From the NCBI GenBank assembly GCA_012523295.1, contig JAAYIT010000151.1, positions 1 to 64,000 on the forward strand: a stretch of 64,000 nucleotides of DNA, written 5' to 3'. Positions 26,201-35,918 of the stretch are shown here, in pieces. Positions within the stretch are counted from its first letter, which is position 1. The number at the start of each line of letters is the position of its first letter. Under the pieces are notes generated by a model. That model was not told the DNA's origin. It saw nothing but the letters and a program-made list of their open reading frames with translations, and did not search any database. Origin of the DNA: Porphyromonadaceae bacterium. GTDB taxonomy: Bacteria > Bacteroidota > Bacteroidia > Bacteroidales > Paludibacteraceae. Both the position numbers and the translations under genes were made by a program.

Positions 26201-26275
26201 ACTCAGCCCCCTAACCCCATAGAGGGGGAACTTAGCGCGTTTGTAAACGTAAACACAACGAATCAAGGACAATTT
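26201..26275. repeat. CTCAGCCCC repeat, copy A
   Basis: It starts ACTCAGCCCCCTAACCCC, continues with AGAGGGGGAACTTAGCGCG, and ends near AATCAAGGACAATTT. An inverted copy lies at 36139-36214 and a partial direct copy at 43044-43104. Confidence 0.75.
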
Positions 26276-26528
26276 TTCAAGATTTTATAGTCAATGTTCA
26301 ATAATTAATTACTCAACTTAAGAGAAAAATAAATCCCTGTCTGCACGGATAAGGTTGATGTTTGTATTTCTAAACCATTAAGAAACGCTTAAGGAGTTAA
26401 GGGACATTTAGTGCTTTTTCTTAATGAAATTCTTAATGATTTCTTAATTCCTTCATTTTTGCTTTCTTATCAAATTAGATGTGTTGTTTTTTGAATACTA
26501 CTAAATGTAAAAAATAAATTATATTCCC
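26276..26528. other. Intergenic remainder with a 10-bp inverted repeat
   Basis: CATTAAGAAA (26376-26385) and TTTCTTAATG (26417-26426) are perfect inverse complements, 31 bp apart, and TTAAG words are frequent between them. The stretch presumably carries the promoter of the beta-helix gene. No gene is seen. Confidence 0.4.
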
Positions 26529-29500
26529 ATGAAAAAACTACTTTTATTCCTATTCTGTATCCTCGCTTACACCTATGCAAGCGCCGATACCAACGTGTCC
26601 GGAGCTATTACTTCCAACACCACGTGGACTGCCGCCGGCAGTCCGTATATAGTGACTGCTTCAGTTACGGTAAATCAGGGCGTTACGCTCACCATTCAAA
26701 GTGGCGTGCAAGTCCGCTTTGCCGATGGAACGAACCTAAACACACAAGGTACGCTCACGGCTGACAACGTTACCTTTACTTCCAATACCGGAACAACCGC
26801 AGGAAAATGGGCGGGGCTGAGATTTGCCGGACAATCTACGGCAAATTTGACAGGTATCAGTGTAATGTATGCCACAGAGCCTATTCGTTTGGATGGGGTG
26901 TGTAATTTTAATATTACGGGCGAAAGTTTAAGCGCCAACACGTATCAGCGAATATATCTGAACTTTAATGCTGTCAATGCAGATTTTACCCTGCCAAAGG
27001 TCTCCGTTCCTTATCTTTGTAAAAGCGGAGGCATAACCATTCACAATGGCGCGAAACTTACCATTGCCGCGGGTAATATCATTAAATTCCCGGATAATCA
27101 TAGCGGTTTAATCGTGGAAAACGGCTCGCTTCAAGCCATTGGTACTGCCGAAAACCCCATTCTTTTTACTTCGAGACACGATACCGAAGGTGGCGGGTAT
27201 GCTGAACCCGGACAAGCTACAGCCAATTTTTGGCGTTATATCTATTTTAAAAGTGGCACAACCGCGCAAAATAAGATGGAATACTGCACCGTGCGTTATG
27301 CCGGAAATCCGAATTATAATTCCGAAGCTTCGGCAGTAGTGGTAGCACCAAATGCAGGCTTAACGCTCAATAACTGCCGTTTAGAAAAAGCACACCGCGC
27401 ATTGTGGGTAGATGAAGCAGCTACCGCCACCCTGACCGAAACCACGCTAAATGGCACCCAATACCCGTTAGCCATTCGTCCGGGAGCTGAGCTCAATATT
27501 ACCGACTGCGACCTTGATTTTACCGGCACGCGATACAAAGCCGTCTATTTGCCGGGTGGTAAGGATATTACCGCTGATGCGACGTTGAAAGTTATTTCTT
27601 TCAATGAATGTCCCAATTTAGCCTATGCCAATGATAATTGGATTAACGTTCCCCAAGGAAAAACATTAACCATTGAGCCGGGGGTGGTCATTAAAGGACT
27701 TCATAACGAAGGTAGATTGCATGTACGCGGTAAGCTGATTGCAGAAGGAACAGCTGATGACCCGATTGTATTTACGTCCATAAAAGACGACAACTACGGC
27801 AATCCGGGCGACAGCAATAATGACGGGGTAGAAGCTTCACCCGCTTTGGGAGATTGGGGCGGGATATTCTTTGCAACAACAATCGATGATGCGACTTCTC
27901 TTAAATACTGTCACTTTCGATATTCAAATAGAACGCAAGGTATAACTTTTAACTCTCCAAATGAGACTGTTATTCCGGATGCTGCCCTATCGTTTTGTGG
28001 TGGTTCGCCAACGGTTGAAAATTGCACATTCTATGAGTGTAATTACGGTATAAAAGCGTACCTGCAAGCTACTCCCACTATTAAAACCAACACATTCAGC
28101 AATATAAAATACACTCCCGTAGCCTTCTCGGCTTCCGCTCACCCGGTGTTGGATAACAATACGTGGGGCGAGAATATTAAATACCGTGCACTTGGTTTGT
28201 TGGGGCAAACGGTGAGGTCTGACGGAAAAATAAGCAAACTCAACGATGCCGGATACGAAAACCTGACTTATCTATTAATCTATCATTTGGATATTCCCGT
28301 AGGGATAAATGTAGAAATTGACCCGGGTGTAATCATTAAAGTATGGGATGGCGTGGCGGTTCACGTTCGTGGTGGTCTGAAAATTGCCGGAACGGAAACC
28401 GAGCGCATTGTATTTACCGAACTGCGAGACGACAATTACGGAATGCCGGCTGACACCGAAAGCAACGGGGGTGCAACTTCCCCTTCCATGAATCGATGGG
28501 TTGGAATTGCTTACTACAACGGATGTAATGCCGAATTTAGTCAAATAAATAACGTTGATTTTCGCTACGGCGGCTCCGGCGGGTTGCGTCACGCTTACAC
28601 ATACACTTCCGGGCTTGATCCGATTACCAATGCCGGTAATTTGCACGAAACCTACCGTTCCGGTGTACTTACTTTCGCTCGTACCGCCGTGAATGTGCAG
28701 AACACCAACTTCTTTGCCTGCGGACACGGACTGGCGTACTACGGACCGGAAGCTACCGGCTCGGCAACCAATGTGAAAATAGAAAACAGCGATCATGCAC
28801 CCATTGTGCAAACGTGGTCTGCCAAACCCACATTTACCAATGTACAATTGGTAAACAACGCGCGCCAAGCTATTTACTTGCAAGACTACAAAATTGATTA
28901 CGACGTTACGCTCGGAAAAACTGCCGGCATAACGGGGAGCAATACCACCGAAAACGCGGTTTATTTTTCGTCCAATACAGTGATTAATGCCGGCACCACT
29001 GTGCAGGTCAGTCCGGGATTGATTTTCAAAGGAACCGGATTTTATGTATATGGTACGCTGAAACTCAACGGTACGTCCGATGAACGAATTACGCTCACTT
29101 CGATAAGTGACGACAGCAAAGGGGGCGATACCAACAACGATGGGAATGCTTCTCCGCCGGCAAAAGGGGATTGGAAATTTTATGATTTCGGTATTACATT
29201 CAATAACACGACAGGTGATAATCTATTGAAATTTACCGATATCGCTTATCCGTCGCACGGTATTAGTTTTCTCAACGCCAAAGCTACGGTAGAAGACTGC
29301 AAAATAGAGCAATGTGCTCAAAAAGGGGCGTGGATAGCGGGCACTTCCGATGTGGCGATACGACGTACGGCATTCAACAACTTGCAAGTGCCGATAATAA
29401 AGCACGCGTTTACCACAGCGTCGCTGCACGAAGGAAATACCGCTTCCAATGTGAGCATTCTCGGTATCGAATTGATTGGAGAAACGTTGAATACGTCGGG

Positions 29501-31589
29501 AACGCTTCCGCTTTACACTTTTGCGGGAAATACCGACATTACTTATTGGCTTACCAACACAATAACCGTGAACAGCGGAGCCACGCTTACCATTCCTGCC
29601 GGCGCAAGTTTCAAAAGATACGCGAATGATTATTTATACAATTGCTTTGATGTAAAAGGAACGCTGAATATTGCCGGTACAAGTGAAAAACCGGTAGTCA
29701 TTACCGACCAACGGGACGACACCTATGGCTCGCCGCTCGATTTTAATCAGGACGGAACAGTTACTCAAAATTACAACAGATACGGGCATACGCATATCAA
29801 TTTCAATGCCGGTTCGGGTGGAACACTTGAACACGTGGTACTGAAAAGCAACGGCTACGGGGTAAGAGTTATCGGAGCTTCGCCCGTGATGCGTAACGTT
29901 CGCTTTGAGCATGTAAGCCGCGGCGTGGCAATGACCGGCGTCGGTTCGGCTCCCGTTATCGAAAACAGCGTTTTCCACAATGCCACCTATCCGTTGGAAA
30001 CGTCGCTCCTTTGCTTCCCCGCTTCATTAGTCGGAAATACGTTTTCAGGCGCTTCCTACAAAGGAATTAAAATCCCTGCCGAAACGCTTAACCAAAACGC
30101 GACACTCTCGGTTCGTACGTTTGGTGAGATGGAAAATGCTCCTTATATTTTTGAAAATTACACGGTGAATGCCGAATTGACCATTGAGCCGGGTGTGAAA
30201 TGTAAGTTTTTGGACGTAAACGGAATGACCGTCAATCGTTGGTTAAAGGCGATTGGAACTGCCGATAAGCCGATTGTATTCACGTCCATTTATGACGATT
30301 ACTACGGAGGCGATACCAATGCAGACAGCACGGCTACGGCTGCTACGGGGTCGCATTGGAATGGAATTACGTTTAACGATGCCTCGATTGATGCCGACTG
30401 CCAATTGGAACACGTAATCATGAAAAACGCTTACGAAGCCGTTACCACAAATCACGCAAGTCCGTCGTTGAAAAATGTAACGTTCTACACCAACCGCAAC
30501 GCGGTGCAAGCTAAGGGTTCGTCCAATCCTACGATTGACAATTGCGACTTTGTAGGCATGACGCAACGCGCCGTGAACAACGTCAATCAATCCTTTACCA
30601 TTCAGGCGAAAAAATGTTGGTGGGGCGATGCCGCAGGTCCTGTGGTCGCTGCTTTGCCTTCGGGCGCTCGGCAGGCGATTAGCGCCGGTGTGGAAGTTAT
30701 GCCCGTAATTGAAACAGGCTTAAATCAGCCGCTCATAGGTGATGTAAGCTCTAACGGCGCGGTGCAGGCGTACGATGCTTCGCTCGTGTTGCAACATTCG
30801 GTCGGCTCGCTTACCCTTAATCCCGCGCAGCTTCTTGCAGCCGATGCAAGCGGCGACGGCGAAATTTCGGCTTACGACGCCACGCTGATATTGGAATTTG
30901 TGGCAGGACTTTCGTCCAACCTTCCCGGCGCTTTGAAAGCGCCACGGAGTGTAAGTCCTTCGTTAACAATCGGTTCCGGTGAGATAACTTCGGAAAATGA
31001 TTTGTTGCTTCCCGTTGCGCTGCAAGATATTCCAGCCAAAATAGGCGTGGATATGACCCTTGCGTTTAATCCCGCGCTGTTGCAAGCCGTGGAAATCCTG
31101 CCCGCCGCCAACAGCGGATTTATGCAGGCTTCCCGTATCGACAATGAAACCGGGAAAATATACCTTGCAGCCGCTTCTACGCAAGCTCACGCGAGCGATG
31201 CTTGGAATTTGGTGCGCTTCCGTGTCTCGGAAAAAGCCAAAGCCGGTTTTGAAACGAATATTTCAGCTGAAGTTTTCCGTGTAAACGAGCAAAACCAAAC
31301 GTCAGCCGCCACCGCAGGTACAGTGATTTACCGCATGCCGACGGGATTTGACAATCCGTACGAAAACGGTTCAATCCGCTGTTTCCCCAATCCGGCTGTG
31401 GATGTGCTCTACCTATCGGGCATTGCCGACGGAACGGAACTAAATATTTACGATGTGTACGGCAGAAAAGCGCTCACAGCCATTCTTTCGGCCAACAAAA
31501 TAGACGTAAGCGAACTGAAAAACGGCTTGTACTTTATCGAAGCCCTATCGAACGGCAATGTGTTGAAAACGAAGTTTTTGAAGAGGTAA
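26529..31589 (+). CDS. Exported beta-helix protein with dockerin pair and T9SS domain
   Basis: The 1686-residue protein has a signal peptide (LLLFLFCILAYTYASA). About 1350 residues of parallel beta-helix repeats follow, organised in five or more similar blocks, each with a phrase like LTIEPGVVIKGL, GTADDPIVFTSIKDD and NYGNPGDSNNDG. At about 1401-1462 there is a dockerin type I-like pair: DVSSNGAVQAYDASLVLQ and DASGDGEISAYDATLILE, with Asp/Asn-rich Ca2+ loops. Residues about 1475-1600 resemble a cohesin-like beta-sandwich (GVDMTLAFNPALLQAVEIL). The last 80 residues are a T9SS type A domain (IRCFPNPAVDVLYLSG). The helix could be a polysaccharide-acting or adhesive domain; no catalytic signature was recognised. 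The cohesin-bearing protein at 32543 is the obvious candidate partner. Confidence 0.82.
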   Translation: MKKLLLFLFCILAYTYASADTNVSGAITSNTTWTAAGSPYIVTASVTVNQGVTLTIQSGVQVRFADGTNLNTQGTLTADNVTFTSNTGTTAGKWAGLRFAGQSTANLTGISVMYATEPIRLDGVCNFNITGESLSANTYQRIYLNFNAVNADFTLPKVSVPYLCKSGGITIHNGAKLTIAAGNIIKFPDNHSGLIVENGSLQAIGTAENPILFTSRHDTEGGGYAEPGQATANFWRYIYFKSGTTAQNKMEYCTVRYAGNPNYNSEASAVVVAPNAGLTLNNCRLEKAHRALWVDEAATATLTETTLNGTQYPLAIRPGAELNITDCDLDFTGTRYKAVYLPGGKDITADATLKVISFNECPNLAYANDNWINVPQGKTLTIEPGVVIKGLHNEGRLHVRGKLIAEGTADDPIVFTSIKDDNYGNPGDSNNDGVEASPALGDWGGIFFATTIDDATSLKYCHFRYSNRTQGITFNSPNETVIPDAALSFCGGSPTVENCTFYECNYGIKAYLQATPTIKTNTFSNIKYTPVAFSASAHPVLDNNTWGENIKYRALGLLGQTVRSDGKISKLNDAGYENLTYLLIYHLDIPVGINVEIDPGVIIKVWDGVAVHVRGGLKIAGTETERIVFTELRDDNYGMPADTESNGGATSPSMNRWVGIAYYNGCNAEFSQINNVDFRYGGSGGLRHAYTYTSGLDPITNAGNLHETYRSGVLTFARTAVNVQNTNFFACGHGLAYYGPEATGSATNVKIENSDHAPIVQTWSAKPTFTNVQLVNNARQAIYLQDYKIDYDVTLGKTAGITGSNTTENAVYFSSNTVINAGTTVQVSPGLIFKGTGFYVYGTLKLNGTSDERITLTSISDDSKGGDTNNDGNASPPAKGDWKFYDFGITFNNTTGDNLLKFTDIAYPSHGISFLNAKATVEDCKIEQCAQKGAWIAGTSDVAIRRTAFNNLQVPIIKHAFTTASLHEGNTASNVSILGIELIGETLNTSGTLPLYTFAGNTDITYWLTNTITVNSGATLTIPAGASFKRYANDYLYNCFDVKGTLNIAGTSEKPVVITDQRDDTYGSPLDFNQDGTVTQNYNRYGHTHINFNAGSGGTLEHVVLKSNGYGVRVIGASPVMRNVRFEHVSRGVAMTGVGSAPVIENSVFHNATYPLETSLLCFPASLVGNTFSGASYKGIKIPAETLNQNATLSVRTFGEMENAPYIFENYTVNAELTIEPGVKCKFLDVNGMTVNRWLKAIGTADKPIVFTSIYDDYYGGDTNADSTATAATGSHWNGITFNDASIDADCQLEHVIMKNAYEAVTTNHASPSLKNVTFYTNRNAVQAKGSSNPTIDNCDFVGMTQRAVNNVNQSFTIQAKKCWWGDAAGPVVAALPSGARQAISAGVEVMPVIETGLNQPLIGDVSSNGAVQAYDASLVLQHSVGSLTLNPAQLLAADASGDGEISAYDATLILEFVAGLSSNLPGALKAPRSVSPSLTIGSGEITSENDLLLPVALQDIPAKIGVDMTLAFNPALLQAVEILPAANSGFMQASRIDNETGKIYLAAASTQAHASDAWNLVRFRVSEKAKAGFETNISAEVFRVNEQNQTSAATAGTVIYRMPTGFDNPYENGSIRCFPNPAVDVLYLSGIADGTELNIYDVYGRKALTAILSANKIDVSELKNGLYFIEALSNGNVLKTKFLKR

Positions 31590-31596
31590 AGCCCCG

Positions 31597-31773
31597 TTTT
31601 GAAAAAGGGGAAAAATAGTGAAACTGTAAAAAATTAGTATAGAATTAAACAAGGCGTTGTTTGATTACGATTAATAGTTGAAACGTTGCACGTCTTACTC
31701 TCCCCTTTCTCAAAGGGGAGTATCCTGCCTGTCCCGATGAAATATCGGGAAGGCACGAGGGGGAGGGGTTAAG
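31597..31773. repeat. Repeat unit left of the DUF559 gene
   Basis: This stretch, starting GTTTTGAAAAAGGGG and ending CGAGGGGGAGGGGTTAA, is repeated in the same orientation at 32270-32423. The shared interior includes GATTACGATTAATAGTTGAA and GTTGCACGTCTTACTCTCCC (one or two changes in the other copy). It contains several hairpins (CTCCCCTTTCTCAAAGGGGAG, CCCGATGAAATATCGGG). Its right part (about 31697-31773) is also inverted at 32217-32285. Confidence 0.8.
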
Positions 31774-31780
31774 ATTATTT

Positions 31781-32167
31781 TCAGTACAACAACAGATTTT
31801 CAGGATTTTCATTGGAGTAAAGAAAGCGCCTGATTTCGTCTAATGTTCTTTGCGGGTAGTCAAATACTTCAAAATTCTCAAACCGTAAAACTCTTATTCC
31901 TTTTTCGTTAAGAAAAGCAGTTCGTTTCTTGTCGTATTGAATTCGTTGTTCGTCAAAATGATATTCTCCGTCAAGTTCAACTGCAAGGTGATATTTTGGA
32001 GAGTAAAAATCTACAATATATGCTCCAATGCTGTATTGACGTAAAAAGCGAACACCGTCTAATTGTTTTTTTTGAAGCATTGTCCATAAAGCTATTTCAG
32101 CCGGCGTCATTTTTTTACGCAATTTGCGACGATTTTCTTGTGAATTCTTTTTATTGTACAGTTTCAT
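31781..32167 (-). CDS. DUF559 endonuclease-like protein (Vsr fold)
   Basis: The 128-residue protein is a typical DUF559 member, related to very-short-patch repair and PD-(D/E)XK nucleases. The marks are LRKKMTPAEIALWTMLQ at the N-terminus, FLRQYSIGAYIVDFYSP (catalytic Asp in VDFY), LAVELDGEYHFDEQ (Glu and Asp), and GIRVLRFENFEVF near the end. Cellular roles of DUF559 proteins are not settled. Striking here is the setting: the gene fills the space between inverted and direct copies of palindromic repeats, with its stop codon only a few bases from the left repeat. That suggests it travels with, or acts on, these repeats (inference). Confidence 0.88.
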   Translation of the reverse strand: MKLYNKKNSQENRRKLRKKMTPAEIALWTMLQKKQLDGVRFLRQYSIGAYIVDFYSPKYHLAVELDGEYHFDEQRIQYDKKRTAFLNEKGIRVLRFENFEVFDYPQRTLDEIRRFLYSNENPENLLLY

Positions 32168-32216
32168 AACGACTTTTTTGTTGTAACAAGTCGGAAAATA
32201 AAATAGTTTATAAAAT

Positions 32217-32285
32217 TAACCCCTCCGGTCGTTCCTCCATTCACGAAAGTTTTCGGGACAGGCAGTCCTCTTTGAAAAAGGGGAC
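32217..32285. repeat. Inverted repeat right of the DUF559 gene
   Basis: The left part reads TTAACCCCTCC, then CGGGACAGGCAG, then CTTTGAAAAAGGGGA. This is the inverse of the end of the left unit (GGGGAGTATCCTGCCTGTCCC ... GAGGGGTTAA), so the endonuclease gene is bounded by imperfect terminal inverted repeats of about 70-80 bp. Confidence 0.7.
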
Positions 32286-32423
32286 ATATAGTGCGACTGT
32301 AGAGATTTCGTATAGAAATGTACAATGCGTTGTTCGATTACGATTAAAAGTTGAAACGTTGCAAGTCTTATTCTCCCCTTTTTTCAAAGGGGAGTACCCG
32401 ACGCAGGAGGGGGAGGGGTTAAA
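32270..32423. repeat. Direct repeat of the 31597 unit
   Basis: It has the same order of sequence as 31597-31773: TTTGAAAAAGGGGACATATA, CGATTACGATTAAAAGTTG, TTGCAAGTCTTATTCTCCCC, GGAGGGGGAGGGGTTAA. It lacks the CCTGCCTGTCCC segment near its end. Confidence 0.8.
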
Positions 32424-32478
32424 TAACCAATAATCATTATTTTTCAAACTTAATTTAGTGCTCAAAAATCCCCTTCTT

Positions 32479-32536
32479 TAAAAGTCCCTCCCTGGTGGGG
32501 AGGGATTTAGGGAGAGGTCGGGGTTAGGGGGCTTCC
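32479..32536. repeat. GC-rich palindromes before the cohesin gene
   Basis: AAAGTCCCTCCCTGGTGGGG, AGGGATTTAGGGAGAGG and GGGGTTAGGGGGCTT are variants of the GC-rich family. They end only a few bases before the ATG at 32543, so no ordinary promoter lies close to the gene; transcription may come from farther upstream. Confidence 0.65.
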
Positions 32537-32542
32537 ACTCAA

Positions 32543-35500
32543 ATGAAAAAATCAAAATACATAATCCTACTATTATTCGCTTGGCTTGCAGTGGCGGTAA
32601 CGGCGCAAAATCCGGTCATTTCGCTGCCGGCAGGCTTGACGGTAACAGTAGGGCAAACCATAGACGTAACGCTTGCCGTGGATGTGGATTTGGCGCCACA
32701 CAACGTACTTGCCTACTCGTTTGCATTTACTTACAATGCCAATTTGCTCAAAGTAACCGCTGTGCAGCACGATGCGAAATTGCAAACATTTGATAATGTA
32801 GCCAACACGCAACAAGCCGGAAAAGTAGTTCTGTCCGGCGCTTCCGCTACCAAAATCTCGGGTAGCGGCACGCTCGTTACACTCACTTTCGAGGCGTTGG
32901 CGAGCGGCGCTACGAACCTGAATTTCGTAACGGCAGCCTGCGTGCTCAACGAAGGTACACCCGCTGCCACGTACCAAAACGGGAGAATCGACATTTCTCT
33001 CAAGCCGAGCATAACCGTTTCTCCCCACAGCGCTTTCCTTGTCGTGGGGCAAACCCAACAAATGAACGTCGGCGGAAATGTTTCGGAGCCCGTAACGTGG
33101 GGCGTAACCAATCCTGCCGTCGGAAATGTGGATGAAAACGGGCTTTTCACGGCAACGGGACACGGGAAAACGAAAATCTTTGCCGTGGATAATGCCGGAC
33201 TGCGCGATACGACCGACTACGACTTTGAAGTAACCGCTATCAGCCTGTCGTTTCCTGCCGGATTGGAGCAATGGCAAGGCTGGGAAGTGGAAATTCCGGT
33301 AGAAACGACCGATTTCAGCGCGCTGAATATCGTTTCGGGAGAATTTGCACTCTCATACAGAAGCGACGTGTTGGAGTTTGTCGATGTGAATAAAGAAGGA
33401 ACCTTGTTAGCAAATAGTTCGGTTTCGGCGGGCGAAGTTTCCGCCGGAAAAATGAAGTTGGCATTTGCTTCCGGACAGCCGATTGGGACGGGAACAGACG
33501 ATTTGATTAAGTTGCGTTTCCAGGTGAAACCAACGGCAACAAACCCGTCGCACCTGAATTTTTCCGAAGTTATTTTCAACGAAAATATTAAAGCGTTCAC
33601 AACCAACGGCTCGTTTACCCCCAAAATTCTGCCTACGCTTACACTCACGCCAACGACCGCAAGTTTGGTAGCGGGCGATTCGCTGCTGTTTACCGCAGAA
33701 AACGGAAATCCGCCTTACACGTGGTCGGTGAGCGACAACCGTGTGGCAAAAATCCGTCAAAACGGTTGGTTGGTCGCCTACGAAGGCGGAACGACCGATT
33801 TGACCGTAACCGATGCCGTGGGCGCCACCAAAACGGTGAGCAACATTCAGGTTGCCGATATGCGGATGTACTTCTCTGCCGACACATTGGAACAAGTCGA
33901 AACCATTACCTACACCAAATGTTTCAGCGACTCGGTGCCGTTTGGCAGGCACGCCGTTTCGTCTATTCAGGGAGAAATTTCGGTAACGAACAGCAAAGTG
34001 AAAATTTTGGATATCGAAACCGCCGAAACGATGACCGAAGGTTGGTACAAGCAGGTTGTTCACGTGTCCGACCAACGCATTCAATTTTACTTGGCGGGTG
34101 CAACACCATTCAGAGATAAAGGCATTGCATTCAAGTTGAAAAGCGAACTTTCACCTGATTTCAAAGAATACCACCGCTCGGACGTTCGCTTCCATAACAT
34201 GCTTGTAAACGAAGGAACGCCGGCGCCTATTTTTGTGGACGGCGCCATTGAAGGGAAAATTTTTACCGAGCAGGACAAAACCATTTGTTTGGGCGAAAGC
34301 ACCGGTACGCTCACCATTCCCGATGCCGACGGAAAGACGATTAGCAATTGGAAAATTCGTGTGCGGCGACCTGTGGCTACGCAGTGGCAAACCATTGCAA
34401 ACACAACCGATCAATTTACCCACACGCCCGATAAACTCGGCGAATGGGAATACGTGGCGGTGGTGGACGGCGTGGACACGAAAGTGGCGAATATTATGGT
34501 GAAAACCATTCCCGATGTGAGCGGCGAAATCCGCGGCGATACCGTTTTCTGCAATACGCCGCAAACGCTACGATACGTTGTGGAGCGTCGTCCTACGGCT
34601 TCGGAGTACCGTTGGAACTACACGGGAACGGGCGTTGTGCTGCACCCGACGCAACATGTGTTGGAGTTGGAGATTACCCACGAAGTTACGCCCGGTGTGC
34701 TCGAAATGCGGACTGCCAATTTCTGTGGCGAAAGCGCTGAAAAACTGACGTTAAAGTTGAAACCCACCATTCAGCCCGCCGATTTTTCGTTTGAAAACAA
34801 AACGTACTACAATCGCGATACAATCGCCTTTACAGATACTTCTACCGGCGCTTTGGATTGGACTTGGAGCGTAACGCCCGTCGCCGGAGCGTTGTTCACG
34901 GATGGAACTACCGCCGCTTCGCAGCACCCGAAAATCCAATTTACGCAAGCCGGCGTTTACACGTTGAAGTTAGTAACGACGAATTCGTGCCGTAAAGATT
35001 CGGCGGAAAAAACGGTAACGGTGGAAGAATTTAAGAACGGCGAATTGACGTTGGACAAATCGGAAGCCTGTTTGGGCGCTTCTTTCCGGGTGGAGCTGAC
35101 GCAAAGTACCGCCGATGTGGAAGTGTGGCAAATGCAACTTGAAAATAGCACGGAATGGATCGGTCTCCCGAATGCAGCTAACGCGGTGTTGAACTATACG
35201 CCGGAAGTTGCTGGAACCATAAAAATCCGAGCCAAATTAACGGATGACAGGGGATTTTCAGCCGTGGCAACGATTACGGTTTATCCCGTGTTTGCGAAAA
35301 CCGAAAATAAAACCATTTGTGAAAGTGAAACGCCTTACGTTTTAGGTACGCAAAGCCTGACTGCAAGCGGCACATTTACCGAAACGTTCCGTACAATTCA
35401 CGGCTGCGACAGTGTGGTAACGTTGCATTTGACGGTAAATACGGTGGATGTTTCGGTTGAGAAAGCGGGTGCGGAACTTACCTCCAACGCGGAGAACGCA

Positions 35501-35908
35501 AGCTATCAGTGGTTGGATTGCGATGAAAACAACGCGCCGATTGCGGGTGAAACCAACGCGAAATTCACCGCCACTAAAAATGGAAAATATGCCGTACAAG
35601 TTACACAAAACGGCTGTACTGCCGTTTCGGAATGTGTGGAAGTTACCGGTGTGGGCGTTAGAAATACGTTTGCCGAAAAAATAAAAATGTACCCGAATCC
35701 GGTAAAAGACAATTTAACGCTGGATTTAGGTGCGCAATACACCGAAGTAACCGTGAAAATCACCGATGTGCAAGGGCAGTTGGTCGAAAAGCTACACGTG
35801 AAAGACAGCCGACTGATCCGCCTGACCGCGCCTTATGCTCCCGGAATCTACCTGATAACGCTTGTTAGCAATGAGCGAGAAGCGGTGATGAAGTTGGTGA
35901 AGCAGTAG
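32543..35908 (+). CDS. Scaffoldin-like cohesin-domain protein with T9SS sorting domain
   Basis: The 1121-residue protein has a signal peptide (IILLLFAWLAVAVTAQ). The first cohesin-like domain (about 23-152) has ISLPAGLTVTVGQTIDVTL, AYSFAFTYNANLLKVTAV and GSGTLVTLTFEAL. A Big2-like module follows. The second cohesin-like domain (about 232-365) has LNIVSGEFALSYRSDVLEFV and GTDDLIKLRFQV. After another Big2-like module comes a third, more divergent copy (about 445-575). PKD/Ig-like modules and a gcDSvvtL repeat (HGCDSVVTLHLTV) lead to the T9SS type A domain (KIKMYPNPVKDNLTLDLG). Cohesins bind dockerins; the neighbouring gene at 26529 encodes a dockerin pair. A cell-surface assembly is plausible but unproven, and these may instead be stand-alone adhesion modules. 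Confidence 0.8.
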   Translation: MKKSKYIILLLFAWLAVAVTAQNPVISLPAGLTVTVGQTIDVTLAVDVDLAPHNVLAYSFAFTYNANLLKVTAVQHDAKLQTFDNVANTQQAGKVVLSGASATKISGSGTLVTLTFEALASGATNLNFVTAACVLNEGTPAATYQNGRIDISLKPSITVSPHSAFLVVGQTQQMNVGGNVSEPVTWGVTNPAVGNVDENGLFTATGHGKTKIFAVDNAGLRDTTDYDFEVTAISLSFPAGLEQWQGWEVEIPVETTDFSALNIVSGEFALSYRSDVLEFVDVNKEGTLLANSSVSAGEVSAGKMKLAFASGQPIGTGTDDLIKLRFQVKPTATNPSHLNFSEVIFNENIKAFTTNGSFTPKILPTLTLTPTTASLVAGDSLLFTAENGNPPYTWSVSDNRVAKIRQNGWLVAYEGGTTDLTVTDAVGATKTVSNIQVADMRMYFSADTLEQVETITYTKCFSDSVPFGRHAVSSIQGEISVTNSKVKILDIETAETMTEGWYKQVVHVSDQRIQFYLAGATPFRDKGIAFKLKSELSPDFKEYHRSDVRFHNMLVNEGTPAPIFVDGAIEGKIFTEQDKTICLGESTGTLTIPDADGKTISNWKIRVRRPVATQWQTIANTTDQFTHTPDKLGEWEYVAVVDGVDTKVANIMVKTIPDVSGEIRGDTVFCNTPQTLRYVVERRPTASEYRWNYTGTGVVLHPTQHVLELEITHEVTPGVLEMRTANFCGESAEKLTLKLKPTIQPADFSFENKTYYNRDTIAFTDTSTGALDWTWSVTPVAGALFTDGTTAASQHPKIQFTQAGVYTLKLVTTNSCRKDSAEKTVTVEEFKNGELTLDKSEACLGASFRVELTQSTADVEVWQMQLENSTEWIGLPNAANAVLNYTPEVAGTIKIRAKLTDDRGFSAVATITVYPVFAKTENKTICESETPYVLGTQSLTASGTFTETFRTIHGCDSVVTLHLTVNTVDVSVEKAGAELTSNAENASYQWLDCDENNAPIAGETNAKFTATKNGKYAVQVTQNGCTAVSECVEVTGVGVRNTFAEKIKMYPNPVKDNLTLDLGAQYTEVTVKITDVQGQLVEKLHVKDSRLIRLTAPYAPGIYLITLVSNEREAVMKLVKQ

Positions 35909-35918
35909 CCCTTTTGTT

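Noticed and set aside
31781-32167. Considered as a transposase
   Set aside because: Size and motifs are those of DUF559/Vsr-fold nucleases; no DDE or HUH motif is present.
32573-33277. Long minus-strand frame opposite the cohesin gene
   Set aside because: Shadow of a G+C-richer coding region; Arg/Cys-rich with no domain. Similar long shadows occur at 33407-34084 and 28275-28883.
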